From an uncultured Oscillospiraceae bacterium (GTDB taxonomy: Bacteria > Bacillota > Clostridia > Oscillospirales > Acutalibacteraceae): a DNA stretch of 64,000 bases. The stretch spans positions 31,508 through 95,507 of the forward strand of contig CAUGOD010000007.1 in assembly GCA_959601025.1 (NCBI GenBank), written 5' to 3'. Positions 34,177 to 42,625 of the stretch are shown in pieces. The translations under genes and the position numbers were made by a program. Below the pieces are notes generated by a model. That model searched no databases. It was not told where the DNA came from and saw only the letters and a program-made list of their open reading frames with translations. How positions within the stretch are numbered: position 1 is the stretch's first letter; each line of letters begins with the position of its first letter.

Positions 34177-35223
34177 ATGCCGGGAATGGATTTGGGTATC
34201 GACCTCGGGACATCCCGGGTGACCATCTACGCCTCGGGCCGGGGGATCGTGCTGAGGGAACCGTCGGTGATCGCGGTAGACGCTAAAAGCGGAAAAATGA
34301 TTGCCTGCGGGCGGGAGGCGTACGCCATGCTGGGCCGCACGCCCGGCTCCATCGAGGCAATCCGCCCGCTGAGCAAGGGCGTGATTTCGGATTACGATTA
34401 TGCGGAGCAGATGCTGCGGTATTTTGTTCGCAGGGTGTGCGCGTATAAAATCCTGAAGCCCCGGGCGGCGGTCAGTGTTCCCGCCTCGGTGACCGAGGTA
34501 GAGCAGCGCTCCGTGATCGAAGCGGTGCGCGCCGCCGGCGCCCGCCGGGTGGTGCTGATCGAGGAATCCATGGCGGCGGCTATCGGCGCCGGTCTCAATG
34601 TGTCGGAGCCGCGCGGCTCCATGGTGGCGGATATCGGCGGCGGAACCACCGATGTGGCGGTCATGTCGCTGAAGGGGATGGCGGCCTCCCTCTCGGTGCG
34701 GGTGGGCGGCAACGATATGGACGAGGCGATCGTCCGGTACCTGCATAACAAATACAACCATGTGATCGGGCTGCTGACGGCGGAGCAGGTGAAGATGCAG
34801 ATCGGCCGGGCCGTCGGGCAGGCGGACGATCCGGCGATGCCGGTCAAGGGCCGCAACGCGGCTACCGGCCTTCCCTGTGTGCAGGAGGTGCGGGCTTCCG
34901 AGATACAGGAGGCTATGCGGGAACCGATCGAGGAGATCGTAGCCGCCGTGCAGCGGGTGATGGAGAACACGCCGCCTGAGCTGACCGGCGATATTCTGGA
35001 AAACGGCATCGTCCTGACCGGAGGAGCTTCCCGGCTGAACGGGATGGACGAGCTGCTGACCCGGCGCACCGGCGTGGTCTGCCGGGTGGCGGGGAATCCG
35101 ACGGACTGCGTGGCGCTCGGCACCGGAAAGGCGCTGAAGTTCGTGGGGGTGCTGTCCTCCGGCGTGTACGATATCAGCCGCTTTACCACCTCGCAGGTGG
35201 ATTCCATCCCTCGCGCACAGTGA
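34177..35223 (+). CDS. mreB: MreB/Mbl-type actin-like rod-shape protein
   Basis: 348 residues. Actin-fold cytoskeletal ATPase that positions wall synthesis. Motifs: phosphate-1 loop GIDLGTSRVTIY (about 6-17), GIVLREPSVIAVD, KGVISDYDYAEQMLRYF, phosphate-2 ADIGGGTTDVAVM near 152, and the adenosine-binding LTGGASRLNGMDEL near 282. ATG 34177 has GAAAGGACG upstream; the frame is open to 34078. mreC and mreD, the usual partners, are absent; the gene is flanked by terminators, so it is a solo copy, perhaps an Mbl/MreBH-like paralog. Confidence 0.92.
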   Translation: MPGMDLGIDLGTSRVTIYASGRGIVLREPSVIAVDAKSGKMIACGREAYAMLGRTPGSIEAIRPLSKGVISDYDYAEQMLRYFVRRVCAYKILKPRAAVSVPASVTEVEQRSVIEAVRAAGARRVVLIEESMAAAIGAGLNVSEPRGSMVADIGGGTTDVAVMSLKGMAASLSVRVGGNDMDEAIVRYLHNKYNHVIGLLTAEQVKMQIGRAVGQADDPAMPVKGRNAATGLPCVQEVRASEIQEAMREPIEEIVAAVQRVMENTPPELTGDILENGIVLTGGASRLNGMDELLTRRTGVVCRVAGNPTDCVALGTGKALKFVGVLSSGVYDISRFTTSQVDSIPRAQ

Positions 35224-35239
35224 CAGCTTAAAGATAAAC

Positions 35240-35270
35240 AAAGCGCCTGCCGTGTTTCGGCAGGCGCTTT
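35240..35270. terminator. Bidirectional terminator between mreB and LTA synthase
   Basis: AAAGCGCCTGCCG (35240-35252) pairs perfectly with CGGCAGGCGCTTT (35258-35270). Confidence 0.92.
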
Positions 35271-35327
35271 ATCTATCCCAGAAAGTTATTGCGGAATTAC
35301 CGTGTCTTTCGATTGAAACGATGGATT

Positions 35328-37409
35328 TTATTTTCCAAACACATGGGCGTAGTAGTCGGTTTCCAGCACGCTCTCGCAGTAATGGATTTTATTGCGCACC
35401 AGGGTACGGATACGGCTGACATACCCCTCCGGTATCTCTCTGCTTTCATCCGCCGGCGCAAAGACGCCGGTGGACGCGATGTAGACGCCGTATTCCGTTT
35501 TCCAGTCGTAATTCATATTGAAGACCAGGGCTTCCGCGTCCGAAAACACGTCCCTTCCTGGCAGTAGGCGGGAGTCGAACTCTGTGCCGAACAGGTTGGA
35601 AAGGGTCGGCAGGATATCCAGGCTGAAGGTAGGAGTATCCACCACGATCGGGTCCTCTTTTTCCAGGCTGCCGCACCAGAGGATCAGACGGGAGTGGTCC
35701 CTTTGAAGCAGGTTGCTGACCGTCTCCCCGTAAAGTTCGGACAGGTAGGGCATCTTGCCCAGCGAGGCGTCGGAGTCCAGCCCATAGGGGAAATGATCGG
35801 CGGCAATGCAGATCACCGTATTGTCGGCGATCCCCTGCTTTTCCAGCTCCGCCACCAGATGCGCCATCGCGTCCTCCAACTCCAGATTGGCGGCGAGATA
35901 TCCCTTGACCGGATCGGAATAGTCCAGCGACGCGACCCGGTCCCAGTTTTTGTTGGTCATGGCGTTGCCGTACCGCCCGTATCCGCCGTGACCGCTGACG
36001 GTCATGTAATAGACATTGAAGGGCTGGCGGTTGATAAAGGTGGGCAGGGTGCCGGCGATCATCTCCCAATCGCTCTGGGGCCATTGATTCTGAACGTAAG
36101 CCTCCATCCCGTTCCCGTATCCCATGAAGCCGTCGGAATAGCCCAGATTGATATGGGTTTTATGGCGGTCATAATAGGTATAGGTATTGTTGTGGAAGGC
36201 CTTGCCGTAATAGCCCAGCCGGTTCAGCTGACTGCCCATAGTAAAATAGTTGAGGTGGTCGGCAGTCTTTTTGAAGGACATCCCGCCGGCGGTGGGCATC
36301 AGGCCGAATAGGTTTTCGTATTCACCGCCGGTGGTACCGGCGCTGGCGGGCTGGTAATAGTCGGTGAACTGGATGCCCTTGGTGGCCAGGCGGTAAAGAG
36401 TCGGGGTCAGGATCGGATCGATCACCTCCGCCGAAAAGGCTTCGGCGCTGATCATAATCAGGTTTTTTCCTTTGAAGAGACCGGTGTATTGATTCTGCCG
36501 GGAGGGAGTCAGGGAACCGACGTATTGATCCAGCTCCGCCAGCGTCCCGGAGGCGCTTTCACGGAGCGCCTGAAAATCCAGTGTCATCTGGTTATAAGGA
36601 TATTCCCGCGGCCTATCCGGCGGGGTGGAAGAGCCGCCTTCCTCCTCTCCTTCCGGTTCCGAAGCGGAGGATTCCGCCGGTGCAGGACCGGCGGGCGTTT
36701 CCTCCGACGTTGTGGGAACCGATTCAAAGGCATGGCCCGTCGCTCCGAACAGCGCTTTCCGGATATCCAGCCTCAGCCCCGTCAGCAGGCCGAAATTTCT
36801 TACCGCCGACTGGTAATTGTACTCGGTCCTGTACATCGGCCTGTAAACGCTGCTGAAAGAGATCAGCAGGACGCCGGCAAGATAAAAGACCAGCATTCCG
36901 CCCGCCGCGATGATCCGCAGCCAGGCGTCCGCGCGGTTTGCGGGAAGGAATCGTTTACCAAGAACCAGATAAAGCACGAAGGGCAGGACGAACAGAAGGA
37001 GCTTGAAAAAGCCGTCCAGGCTGAAAACCAGATGGAAGATATCGCCGGAAAATCCACCGACCGCGTCCCCGGCCCCGCCCGCCACCGTGTTCAGGTCATA
37101 GAATACCTTAAAGGCGCGGTATACAAAGTATTCCACCAGAAAGGGAAGGGCGGAAAGCCCGATCAGCGTCGCCGTGATTGCCCGGTTAGCCTTCGGATTT
37201 TTAAAAAGGGTGGACAGCAGATAGCCGATTCCCCCATAGGAAAAGCTGAACAACAGCATGAACACCGTGCTGAGGCGAACATATCCCCCGACGGTGGACA
37301 GCCGAAAAACGGTTTCATAATAAAACAGCACCGCTGGAAACAAAAACAAAAAGCACCAGCTGGGGAGCGCTTTCTGCGATTCTTTAGTATGCTGAAAAGT
37401 CGATCTCAT
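35328..37409 (-). CDS. LTA synthase-family membrane sulfatase (polyglycerol-phosphate/ phosphoglycerol transferase type)
   Basis: 693 residues. Five N-terminal hydrophobic segments (residues about 18-215), then an extracellular sulfatase-fold domain. Visible metal/active-site motifs: NLIMISAEAFSAEVI near 318 (first metal acid), SAGTTGGEYENLFGLMP near 357 with the candidate nucleophile Thr, SGHGGYGRYG near 466, and VICIAADHFPYGLD near 538 (Asp-His metal pair). Members transfer phosphoglycerol to lipoteichoic acid or related polymers on the outer membrane leaflet. An acidic Ser/Glu/Pro linker near 245-275 joins the parts. ATG 37409 with AGGTGA upstream. Exact polymer unknown. Confidence 0.88.
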   Translation of the reverse strand: MRSTFQHTKESQKALPSWCFLFLFPAVLFYYETVFRLSTVGGYVRLSTVFMLLFSFSYGGIGYLLSTLFKNPKANRAITATLIGLSALPFLVEYFVYRAFKVFYDLNTVAGGAGDAVGGFSGDIFHLVFSLDGFFKLLLFVLPFVLYLVLGKRFLPANRADAWLRIIAAGGMLVFYLAGVLLISFSSVYRPMYRTEYNYQSAVRNFGLLTGLRLDIRKALFGATGHAFESVPTTSEETPAGPAPAESSASEPEGEEEGGSSTPPDRPREYPYNQMTLDFQALRESASGTLAELDQYVGSLTPSRQNQYTGLFKGKNLIMISAEAFSAEVIDPILTPTLYRLATKGIQFTDYYQPASAGTTGGEYENLFGLMPTAGGMSFKKTADHLNYFTMGSQLNRLGYYGKAFHNNTYTYYDRHKTHINLGYSDGFMGYGNGMEAYVQNQWPQSDWEMIAGTLPTFINRQPFNVYYMTVSGHGGYGRYGNAMTNKNWDRVASLDYSDPVKGYLAANLELEDAMAHLVAELEKQGIADNTVICIAADHFPYGLDSDASLGKMPYLSELYGETVSNLLQRDHSRLILWCGSLEKEDPIVVDTPTFSLDILPTLSNLFGTEFDSRLLPGRDVFSDAEALVFNMNYDWKTEYGVYIASTGVFAPADESREIPEGYVSRIRTLVRNKIHYCESVLETDYYAHVFGK

Positions 37410-37601
37410 TTTTTCACCTGCTGTTTTCGCTGTATATGTAGCATAGGTATCTATACTATTTGTCGAAAAAATTTTTAATTTTTCTCACTTTCCTTTTAGT
37501 ATAAGACGACTCGCGCCGAAACACAAGGCTTTGTGTCGAATTCCGGCAGAAGAAATTCGCGAGGATATTGTCCCCGCCGTCTGTCGGCAAAGAATGAAAA
37601 G

Positions 37602-37655
37602 TTCATAGAAAATTCATAGATAGACAGGGTGTTTATTCAGAAATTCTTTTATAAT
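37602..37655 (+). promoter_or_regulatory. Direct-repeat activator site and -10 box upstream of ABC exporter
   Basis: TTCATAGA occurs twice, at 37602-37609 and 37613-37620, exactly 11 bp apart, the pattern of an OmpR/PhoB-type response-regulator site. A TATAAT follows at 37650-37655 with no good -35 box, as expected for an activated promoter. The rest of the 37410-37733 gap shows nothing else definite. Confidence 0.55.
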
Positions 37656-37733
37656 GAAAGAAAGGCTGCGGCGTTCCGGCAAGCGGAGCGGTTGAGCGGC
37701 AAAAGCAAGTAAACGAGCGAAAGGCGTGGTCAT

Positions 37734-38438
37734 ATGGCTGGGTACGTCAGCTTTCAGGACGTAACCAAAGTATACAAAATGGGGGAAGTTACCGTCCGGG
37801 CGTCGGACGGGATCACCTTTGACATCGAAAAGGGCGAATTCGTGGTGGTGGTTGGCCCCAGCGGCGCGGGAAAAACCACGGTGCTCAATATCCTGGGCGG
37901 AATGGACACCTGCGACGGAGGAAAAATCCTCGTCGACGGGGAGGAGATCAGCGCCTATAACCGCAAGCAGCTCACCGCCTACCGGCGGCATGATATCGGC
38001 TTCGTGTTCCAATTTTACAATCTGGTACAAAATCTGACCGCGCTGGAAAATGTGGAGCTGGCGGCCCAGATCTGCCGGGACCCGCTGGACGCGCGGGAAG
38101 TGCTGGCCGAGGTGGGGCTGACCGACCGGATGAACAATTTCCCCGCCCAGCTTTCTGGTGGGGAGCAGCAGCGGGTGTCTATCGCCCGGGCGTTGGCCAA
38201 AAACCCGAAGCTACTGCTCTGCGATGAGCCGACCGGCGCGTTGGACGACGCGACCGGCCGCACAGTGCTGGAGCTGCTGCACAGCACCTGCCGCCGCACC
38301 GGGATGACAGTGGTGGTCATCACCCACAATCAGGCGATCACGCCGATTGCTGACCGGATCATCAAGATTCGCAGCGGCCGGGTGAAATCCGCCGAGAAGA
38401 ACCCCAACCCCCTGCCGGTCGAAAGGATTGAATGGTGA
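37734..38438 (+). CDS. ABC transporter ATP-binding protein (MacB/LolD type)
   Basis: 234 residues. Walker A GPSGAGKTTVLN (about 42-53), Q-loop FVFQFYNLVQNLTALENVEL, signature LSGGEQQRVSIARAL near 140, Walker B LLLCDEPTGALD near 160, H-loop VVVITHN near 198. This MacB/LolD subgroup works with FtsX-type permeases in mechanotransmission or peptide-resistance exporters rather than in sugar import, so it is not the missing ATPase of the carbohydrate locus. ATG 37734 after GCGAAAGGCG. Its stop overlaps the permease start. Confidence 0.93.
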   Translation: MAGYVSFQDVTKVYKMGEVTVRASDGITFDIEKGEFVVVVGPSGAGKTTVLNILGGMDTCDGGKILVDGEEISAYNRKQLTAYRRHDIGFVFQFYNLVQNLTALENVELAAQICRDPLDAREVLAEVGLTDRMNNFPAQLSGGEQQRVSIARALAKNPKLLLCDEPTGALDDATGRTVLELLHSTCRRTGMTVVVITHNQAITPIADRIIKIRSGRVKSAEKNPNPLPVERIEW

Positions 38439-41400
38439 TGAAGAGCGCTTTCCGGAAGGATGTGTTCCGGCAGATTCGAACCAGTCCGCGCCGCTTTTTC
38501 GCCATTCTCCTGATCGTGGCGCTCGGGGTGGCTTTTTTCGCCGGCGTCCGGGCGGCTAGTCCCGACATGCGGATGACGCTGGATCGGTATTTTGACGAAT
38601 ACAATGCCGCGGATGTGCGGCTGCTCTCTACCCTCGGCTTTGATGAGGACGACCTCGCCGCCCTGCGGGAGGTGGAGGGGATGCAGGTCGTCCAGCCCGG
38701 GTATGCGACGGATGGGTTCCTGCAGTGGGAGGACACTCCCCTGCTGGTCAGCTACCAGTCTCTGGACTGGCGGACCTTGCGGGACGCGCCGGATACGATG
38801 ATTAACCGCCCCGTGCTGGTGGAGGGCCGCTATCCCGAAGCGGCGGACGAATGCCTGATCGACGCCGAGCTGATCGGCGATTTTCAGATCGGCGACACCC
38901 TGGTCGTGGACGTGAAGGACGATCCGGATATGGCCGATACTCTCGGTCGTCTGGAATATACCATCGTCGGTTCAGCCCGTTCGCTGGATTACATATCCTT
39001 TCAGCGGGGTAGCAGCAGCAAGGGCAGCGGAAAGCGGAACGGCTTTGTGTTCCTGCCGGAGGAAAGCTTTCTTACCGAGGTATATACCGAGGTGTATGTA
39101 CAGGCGGGGGAATCCGGCGTTTCCCGCTTTTCGGAGGAATATAAGGACGCGATAGAAGCCTTCTGCGACCGGATCGACGAGGCGGGCGCGGTGCGGAATC
39201 CCGTGCGGTACGAATTGCTGACCGCCGACGCGCGGCAGGAACTGGCCGACGCGAAAGCCGAGCTGGCCGACGGGGAGAAGCAGCTCGCTGACGCGAAGAC
39301 CGAGCTGGAGCAGGGGGAAAAGGACCTTGCCGACGGGGAGGCGGCGCTGACGGACAGCCGCGCGGAATACGACCAGCAGATAGCGGATGGGGAGAAGCAG
39401 CTTGCCGACGCAAAGAAAGCGCTGGACGACGCCCTCGCCACCCTGGCCGAGAAGGAAAAGGAGCTTGCCGACGGAAAAGCGGCTCTGGAACAGGGGCGCG
39501 CAGCGCTGGAGGAGAGTCGGGAGCAGCTTCGGCAGGGTGAGGCCGCGCTGGAGGAACTGAAGACCGGCGTTGCCGCGCTGGAGGGACAGCTTGCGCTGCT
39601 TCCGCCCGGGAGCGAGCAGGCGCAGGCGTTGGCCGCGCAGCTCGCCGGATTGCAGGCGACCTATGAGGAAAAAAGCGAGGAGTTTGCCCTTGGCAAACAG
39701 CAGGCCGACGCGGCGGAAACGCAGCTGACGGCGGCGGCGCAAACGCTCGCCGCCGGGGAGCAGGCGCTGGCAGCCGGCCGGGCGGAGTATGAAGCCGGCC
39801 GGGCGGAATATGAGAAAAACAAGGCCGCGTTTGAAGAGGGAATGGCCGAAGGCGCCGGAAAGCTCGCCGACGCGGAGCAGGAACTGGCCGACGCGCGGCG
39901 GAAGCTGGAGGAAGGCTGGAAGGAATACAGGGACGAAGAACCGGACGCGCTGGCGAAAATCGAGGACGCCAGGCAGCAGATCGCGGACGGGGAAGAGGCT
40001 TTGGCTGAGTTGGCACAGCCCGAATGGTTTGCTTTGGACCTGCGAAAAAACGTCGGGTTTGCCGGATATGAGCAGGATACCGATCGGGTCGCGGCAATCG
40101 GGTTGGTGTTTCCGCTGATCTTCTTCCTGGTCGCGGCGCTGGTCAGCCTGACCAATATGACCCGGATGGTGGAGGACGAACGCACCACCATCGGCGTAAT
40201 GAAGGCGCTTGGCTACGGCCGGATGGCGATTGCTTCGAAATACCTGATCTACGCCGGTTTGGCGGCGGTGGGCGGGATTGTCCTCGGAATCGCCGTGGGA
40301 AGCATTCTTTTCCCCCGGGTAATCGCCGATGCCTACGGTATCCTGTATACCCTGCCGACCGTCATGACCCCGATCAATGCGGAAAGCTCGCTGACGGCGG
40401 GCGTGAGCGCGCTGCTCTGCGCGGTGCTTCCGGCCTTCCTGGTATGCCAGGGCGAGCTGATGAGTACGCCGGCCTCCCTGATGCGCCCCCGTTCCCCCAA
40501 GGAGGGCAAGCGCATTCTGCTGGAGCGGATCGGTTTTATCTGGAAACATATCAATTTCTCCAAGAAGGTTACCTGCCGGAACATCTTCCGGTATAAAAAG
40601 CGGCTGCTGATGACCGTTTTCGGGGTGGCGGGCTGCACAGCCCTGATCTTTACCGGCTTCGGCCTGAAGGACTCCATCCGTCTGATGATTCCCAAGCAGT
40701 ATGAGGAGATTCAGAAGTACGACATGCTCCTTTCCCTGAAGGACAATCCCACGGCGGAGGAGCAGGCCGCGCTGGATGCCGTTCTGGCGGATGCGGAAAC
40801 GCTCGGAGAGAGTCTGGCCCTCCACCAGCAGACGGCGGACGCATCCACCACGCTGGGCATGCAGGAGATCACACTCTTCGTGCCGCAGGATGAAGAGATG
40901 TTCCGGCAGTTTATTGACCTGCGGGAACGGCAGAGCGGAGAAGCAGTCTCCTTGCCGGACGATGGGGCGGTGATCACGGAAAAGCTAGGCCGTCTGCTGG
41001 GCGTCGGCGTGGGAGATGAGCTGGTGCTGAAGGACGAGGATAACCGACAGGTGGTCGTAACCGTGTGCGGTATTGCCGAAAACTATGTATACCATTATGT
41101 ATACATGAGCTCGGCCGCTTATGCGTCCGCATTTGGCGGGGCGGCGGAGGAAAACGCACTGCTCGGCCGGCTGTCCGATACCTCCGAGAAGGCCGAGAAC
41201 AACCTGTCCAAAGCGCTGCTGGAAACCGGGGCGGTGAGCGGGGTATCCTTCAATACCTCCATCCGCGCCAATTTCGACGATATGATCCAGGCGCTCGATT
41301 TGGTAGTGGTCGTGCTGATCCTTTCGGCCGCGGCGCTTGCTTTTGTGGTGCTGTTCAGCCTGACCAGCATCAACATTGACGAACGCAAACGGGAACTGGC

Positions 41401-41695
41401 GACCCTCAAGGTGCTCGGCTTCTATGATGGGGAAACCTCGATGTATCTGTATCGGGAGAATATCATCCTGACCATCCTGGGAATTCTGGTCGGGCTGGTG
41501 TTGGGATATTTCCTGCTTTTCTTTGTCATCACCACCGCCGAGATGGATATGGTGATGTTCACCCGGGATACCAAGTGGACGAATTATGTGGTCTCTTCCC
41601 TGATTACCATTGCTTTTTCTCTGACGGTGAATTTGCTGACTAACCGGGTCATTAAAAAGATCGACATGGTGGAATCACTCAAGAGTATCGAATAA
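38432..41695 (+). CDS. FtsX-family ABC permease with long extracellular coiled coil
   Basis: 1087 residues. First membrane helix at about 18-38 (RRFFAILLIVALGVAFFAGV), an extracellular region to about 550, then FtsX domain helices at about 565-590, 610-640 and 655-680, and a second FtsX domain with helices at about 955-985, 1005-1035 and 1045-1075. Residues about 270-540 are an extended heptad-like repeat rich in LADGEKQLADAK and ALEQGRAALEESREQL. This build matches putative lipid or peptide exporters of Firmicutes. ATG 38432 overlaps the ATPase stop; ATG 38438 (overlap TGATG) is an equally likely start. Substrate unknown; the direct-repeat site upstream fits regulation by a two-component system. 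Confidence 0.9.
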   Translation: MVMKSAFRKDVFRQIRTSPRRFFAILLIVALGVAFFAGVRAASPDMRMTLDRYFDEYNAADVRLLSTLGFDEDDLAALREVEGMQVVQPGYATDGFLQWEDTPLLVSYQSLDWRTLRDAPDTMINRPVLVEGRYPEAADECLIDAELIGDFQIGDTLVVDVKDDPDMADTLGRLEYTIVGSARSLDYISFQRGSSSKGSGKRNGFVFLPEESFLTEVYTEVYVQAGESGVSRFSEEYKDAIEAFCDRIDEAGAVRNPVRYELLTADARQELADAKAELADGEKQLADAKTELEQGEKDLADGEAALTDSRAEYDQQIADGEKQLADAKKALDDALATLAEKEKELADGKAALEQGRAALEESREQLRQGEAALEELKTGVAALEGQLALLPPGSEQAQALAAQLAGLQATYEEKSEEFALGKQQADAAETQLTAAAQTLAAGEQALAAGRAEYEAGRAEYEKNKAAFEEGMAEGAGKLADAEQELADARRKLEEGWKEYRDEEPDALAKIEDARQQIADGEEALAELAQPEWFALDLRKNVGFAGYEQDTDRVAAIGLVFPLIFFLVAALVSLTNMTRMVEDERTTIGVMKALGYGRMAIASKYLIYAGLAAVGGIVLGIAVGSILFPRVIADAYGILYTLPTVMTPINAESSLTAGVSALLCAVLPAFLVCQGELMSTPASLMRPRSPKEGKRILLERIGFIWKHINFSKKVTCRNIFRYKKRLLMTVFGVAGCTALIFTGFGLKDSIRLMIPKQYEEIQKYDMLLSLKDNPTAEEQAALDAVLADAETLGESLALHQQTADASTTLGMQEITLFVPQDEEMFRQFIDLRERQSGEAVSLPDDGAVITEKLGRLLGVGVGDELVLKDEDNRQVVVTVCGIAENYVYHYVYMSSAAYASAFGGAAEENALLGRLSDTSEKAENNLSKALLETGAVSGVSFNTSIRANFDDMIQALDLVVVVLILSAAALAFVVLFSLTSINIDERKRELATLKVLGFYDGETSMYLYRENIILTILGILVGLVLGYFLLFFVITTAEMDMVMFTRDTKWTNYVVSSLITIAFSLTVNLLTNRVIKKIDMVESLKSIE

Positions 41696-41724
41696 GATAC
41701 TAAATTATGATTAAAAGTAAAGTT

Positions 41725-41767
41725 ACCGGGCCGCGTTTCTTTTAAAGAAATGCGGCCCGGTCTTTTT
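41725..41767 (+). terminator. Terminator of ABC exporter operon
   Basis: ACCGGGCCGCGTTTCTT and AAGAAATGCGGCCCGGT form a 17-bp stem with one G-T pair, then CTTTTTT. Confidence 0.93.
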
Positions 41768-41823
41768 TACAGGGAACCGGCTTGCCGCCTTCGCTTTTTT
41801 TCGGTATGATGGAATAAAAGCTT

Positions 41824-41849
41824 CATCTAAAAATTTTTATTTTTAGATG
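41824..41849. promoter_or_regulatory. Perfect AT-rich palindrome ahead of ECF sigma gene
   Basis: CATCTAAAAAT (41824-41834), TTTT, ATTTTTAGATG (41839-41849). It lies 62 bp before the sigma start, next to GATAAAAT, a possible -10. The position suits an operator or the signal region of an autoregulated promoter. No T-run follows it. Confidence 0.5.
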
Positions 41850-41910
41850 CGATAAAATCCGCCCTCTATGCATTATTTGAATGACAGGGAAAGGAAGAAA
41901 GGAGACAGCC

Positions 41911-42606
41911 ATGTTTTTCCTTTGTTTGACGTCAACCATAGCGGAGTCGGTCGGCCGGCCGCCTTCGCCCGCACCGGCGGAAGACCTGCTGGCCGCTGTC
42001 GCCGCAGGCAGCGAGGAGGCCCTCGCCGCGCTGTATGAGCAGACCTCTTCGGCCGTATACGGCTTCGCGCTGTCCCTTTTGCGGAACCGTCAGGACGCCG
42101 AGGATATTATGCAGGAAACCTATGTCCGTCTGGCGAAAGCGGCCTCCGGTTATCGGCCGGAGGGCAAGCCGATGGCCTGGATTCTCACCATCGTACGGAA
42201 TCTCGCCCGGATGCGCCTGCGGGAGGAGAGCCGGCTCTGTCATCCGGAAGCCGGAGGATGGGCGTCGTCGGAACCGGTGGAAACGCTCAGCGACGACCGG
42301 TTGGTTCTGGAGATTGCGCTCCGGAGGCTGGAGGATGAGGAGCGGCAGATTGTCATGCTGCATGCGGTCTCCGGCCTGAAGCACCGGGAGATCGCGGTGC
42401 TGCTGGAGCGGCCGCTTTCCACGGTGCTGTCCCGCTACCACCGCGCCCTGTCGAAGCTGCGGCGGGAATTGCTCCGGGACGGGGGAACCCCTCGTCCGCC
42501 GGCTGAAGCCGAAGCAGGAAGACCGGCGGAAAAAGCCGGGACGAAAAACGCCGGAGCGATAAGGAAAGCAGGGAATCCCATCGACATCCAGGGCCTGGAT
42601 CAGTGA
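41911..42606 (+). CDS. ECF-type RNA polymerase sigma factor
   Basis: 231 residues. Region 2 is seen as ALYEQTSSAVYGFALSLLRN and AEDIMQETYVRLAKA (about residues 40-80), region 4 as EERQIVMLHAVSGLKHREIA and LLERPLSTVLSRYHRALSKL (about 140-185). A 45-residue Pro/Ala/Glu-rich C-terminal tail is beyond the usual ECF length. ATG 41911 has AAAGGAG upstream; the frame extends to 41881 without a site. The next gene, 19 bp downstream, encodes its likely membrane anti-sigma factor, a standard cotranscribed pair. Regulon unknown, probably envelope-related. Confidence 0.92.
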   Translation: MFFLCLTSTIAESVGRPPSPAPAEDLLAAVAAGSEEALAALYEQTSSAVYGFALSLLRNRQDAEDIMQETYVRLAKAASGYRPEGKPMAWILTIVRNLARMRLREESRLCHPEAGGWASSEPVETLSDDRLVLEIALRRLEDEERQIVMLHAVSGLKHREIAVLLERPLSTVLSRYHRALSKLRRELLRDGGTPRPPAEAEAGRPAEKAGTKNAGAIRKAGNPIDIQGLDQ

Positions 42607-42625
42607 GAAAGGAATGGGCGTATAG

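Noticed and set aside
37734..38438. This ABC ATPase as the missing partner of the carbohydrate importers
   Set aside because: Its motifs and its overlap with an FtsX permease place it in the MacB/LolD group, not the MsmK/MalK group.
39072..40097. Several long Pro/Arg-rich frames antisense to the coiled coil
   Set aside because: They arise from repeated GCC/GAG codons of the coiled-coil repeats on the coding strand.
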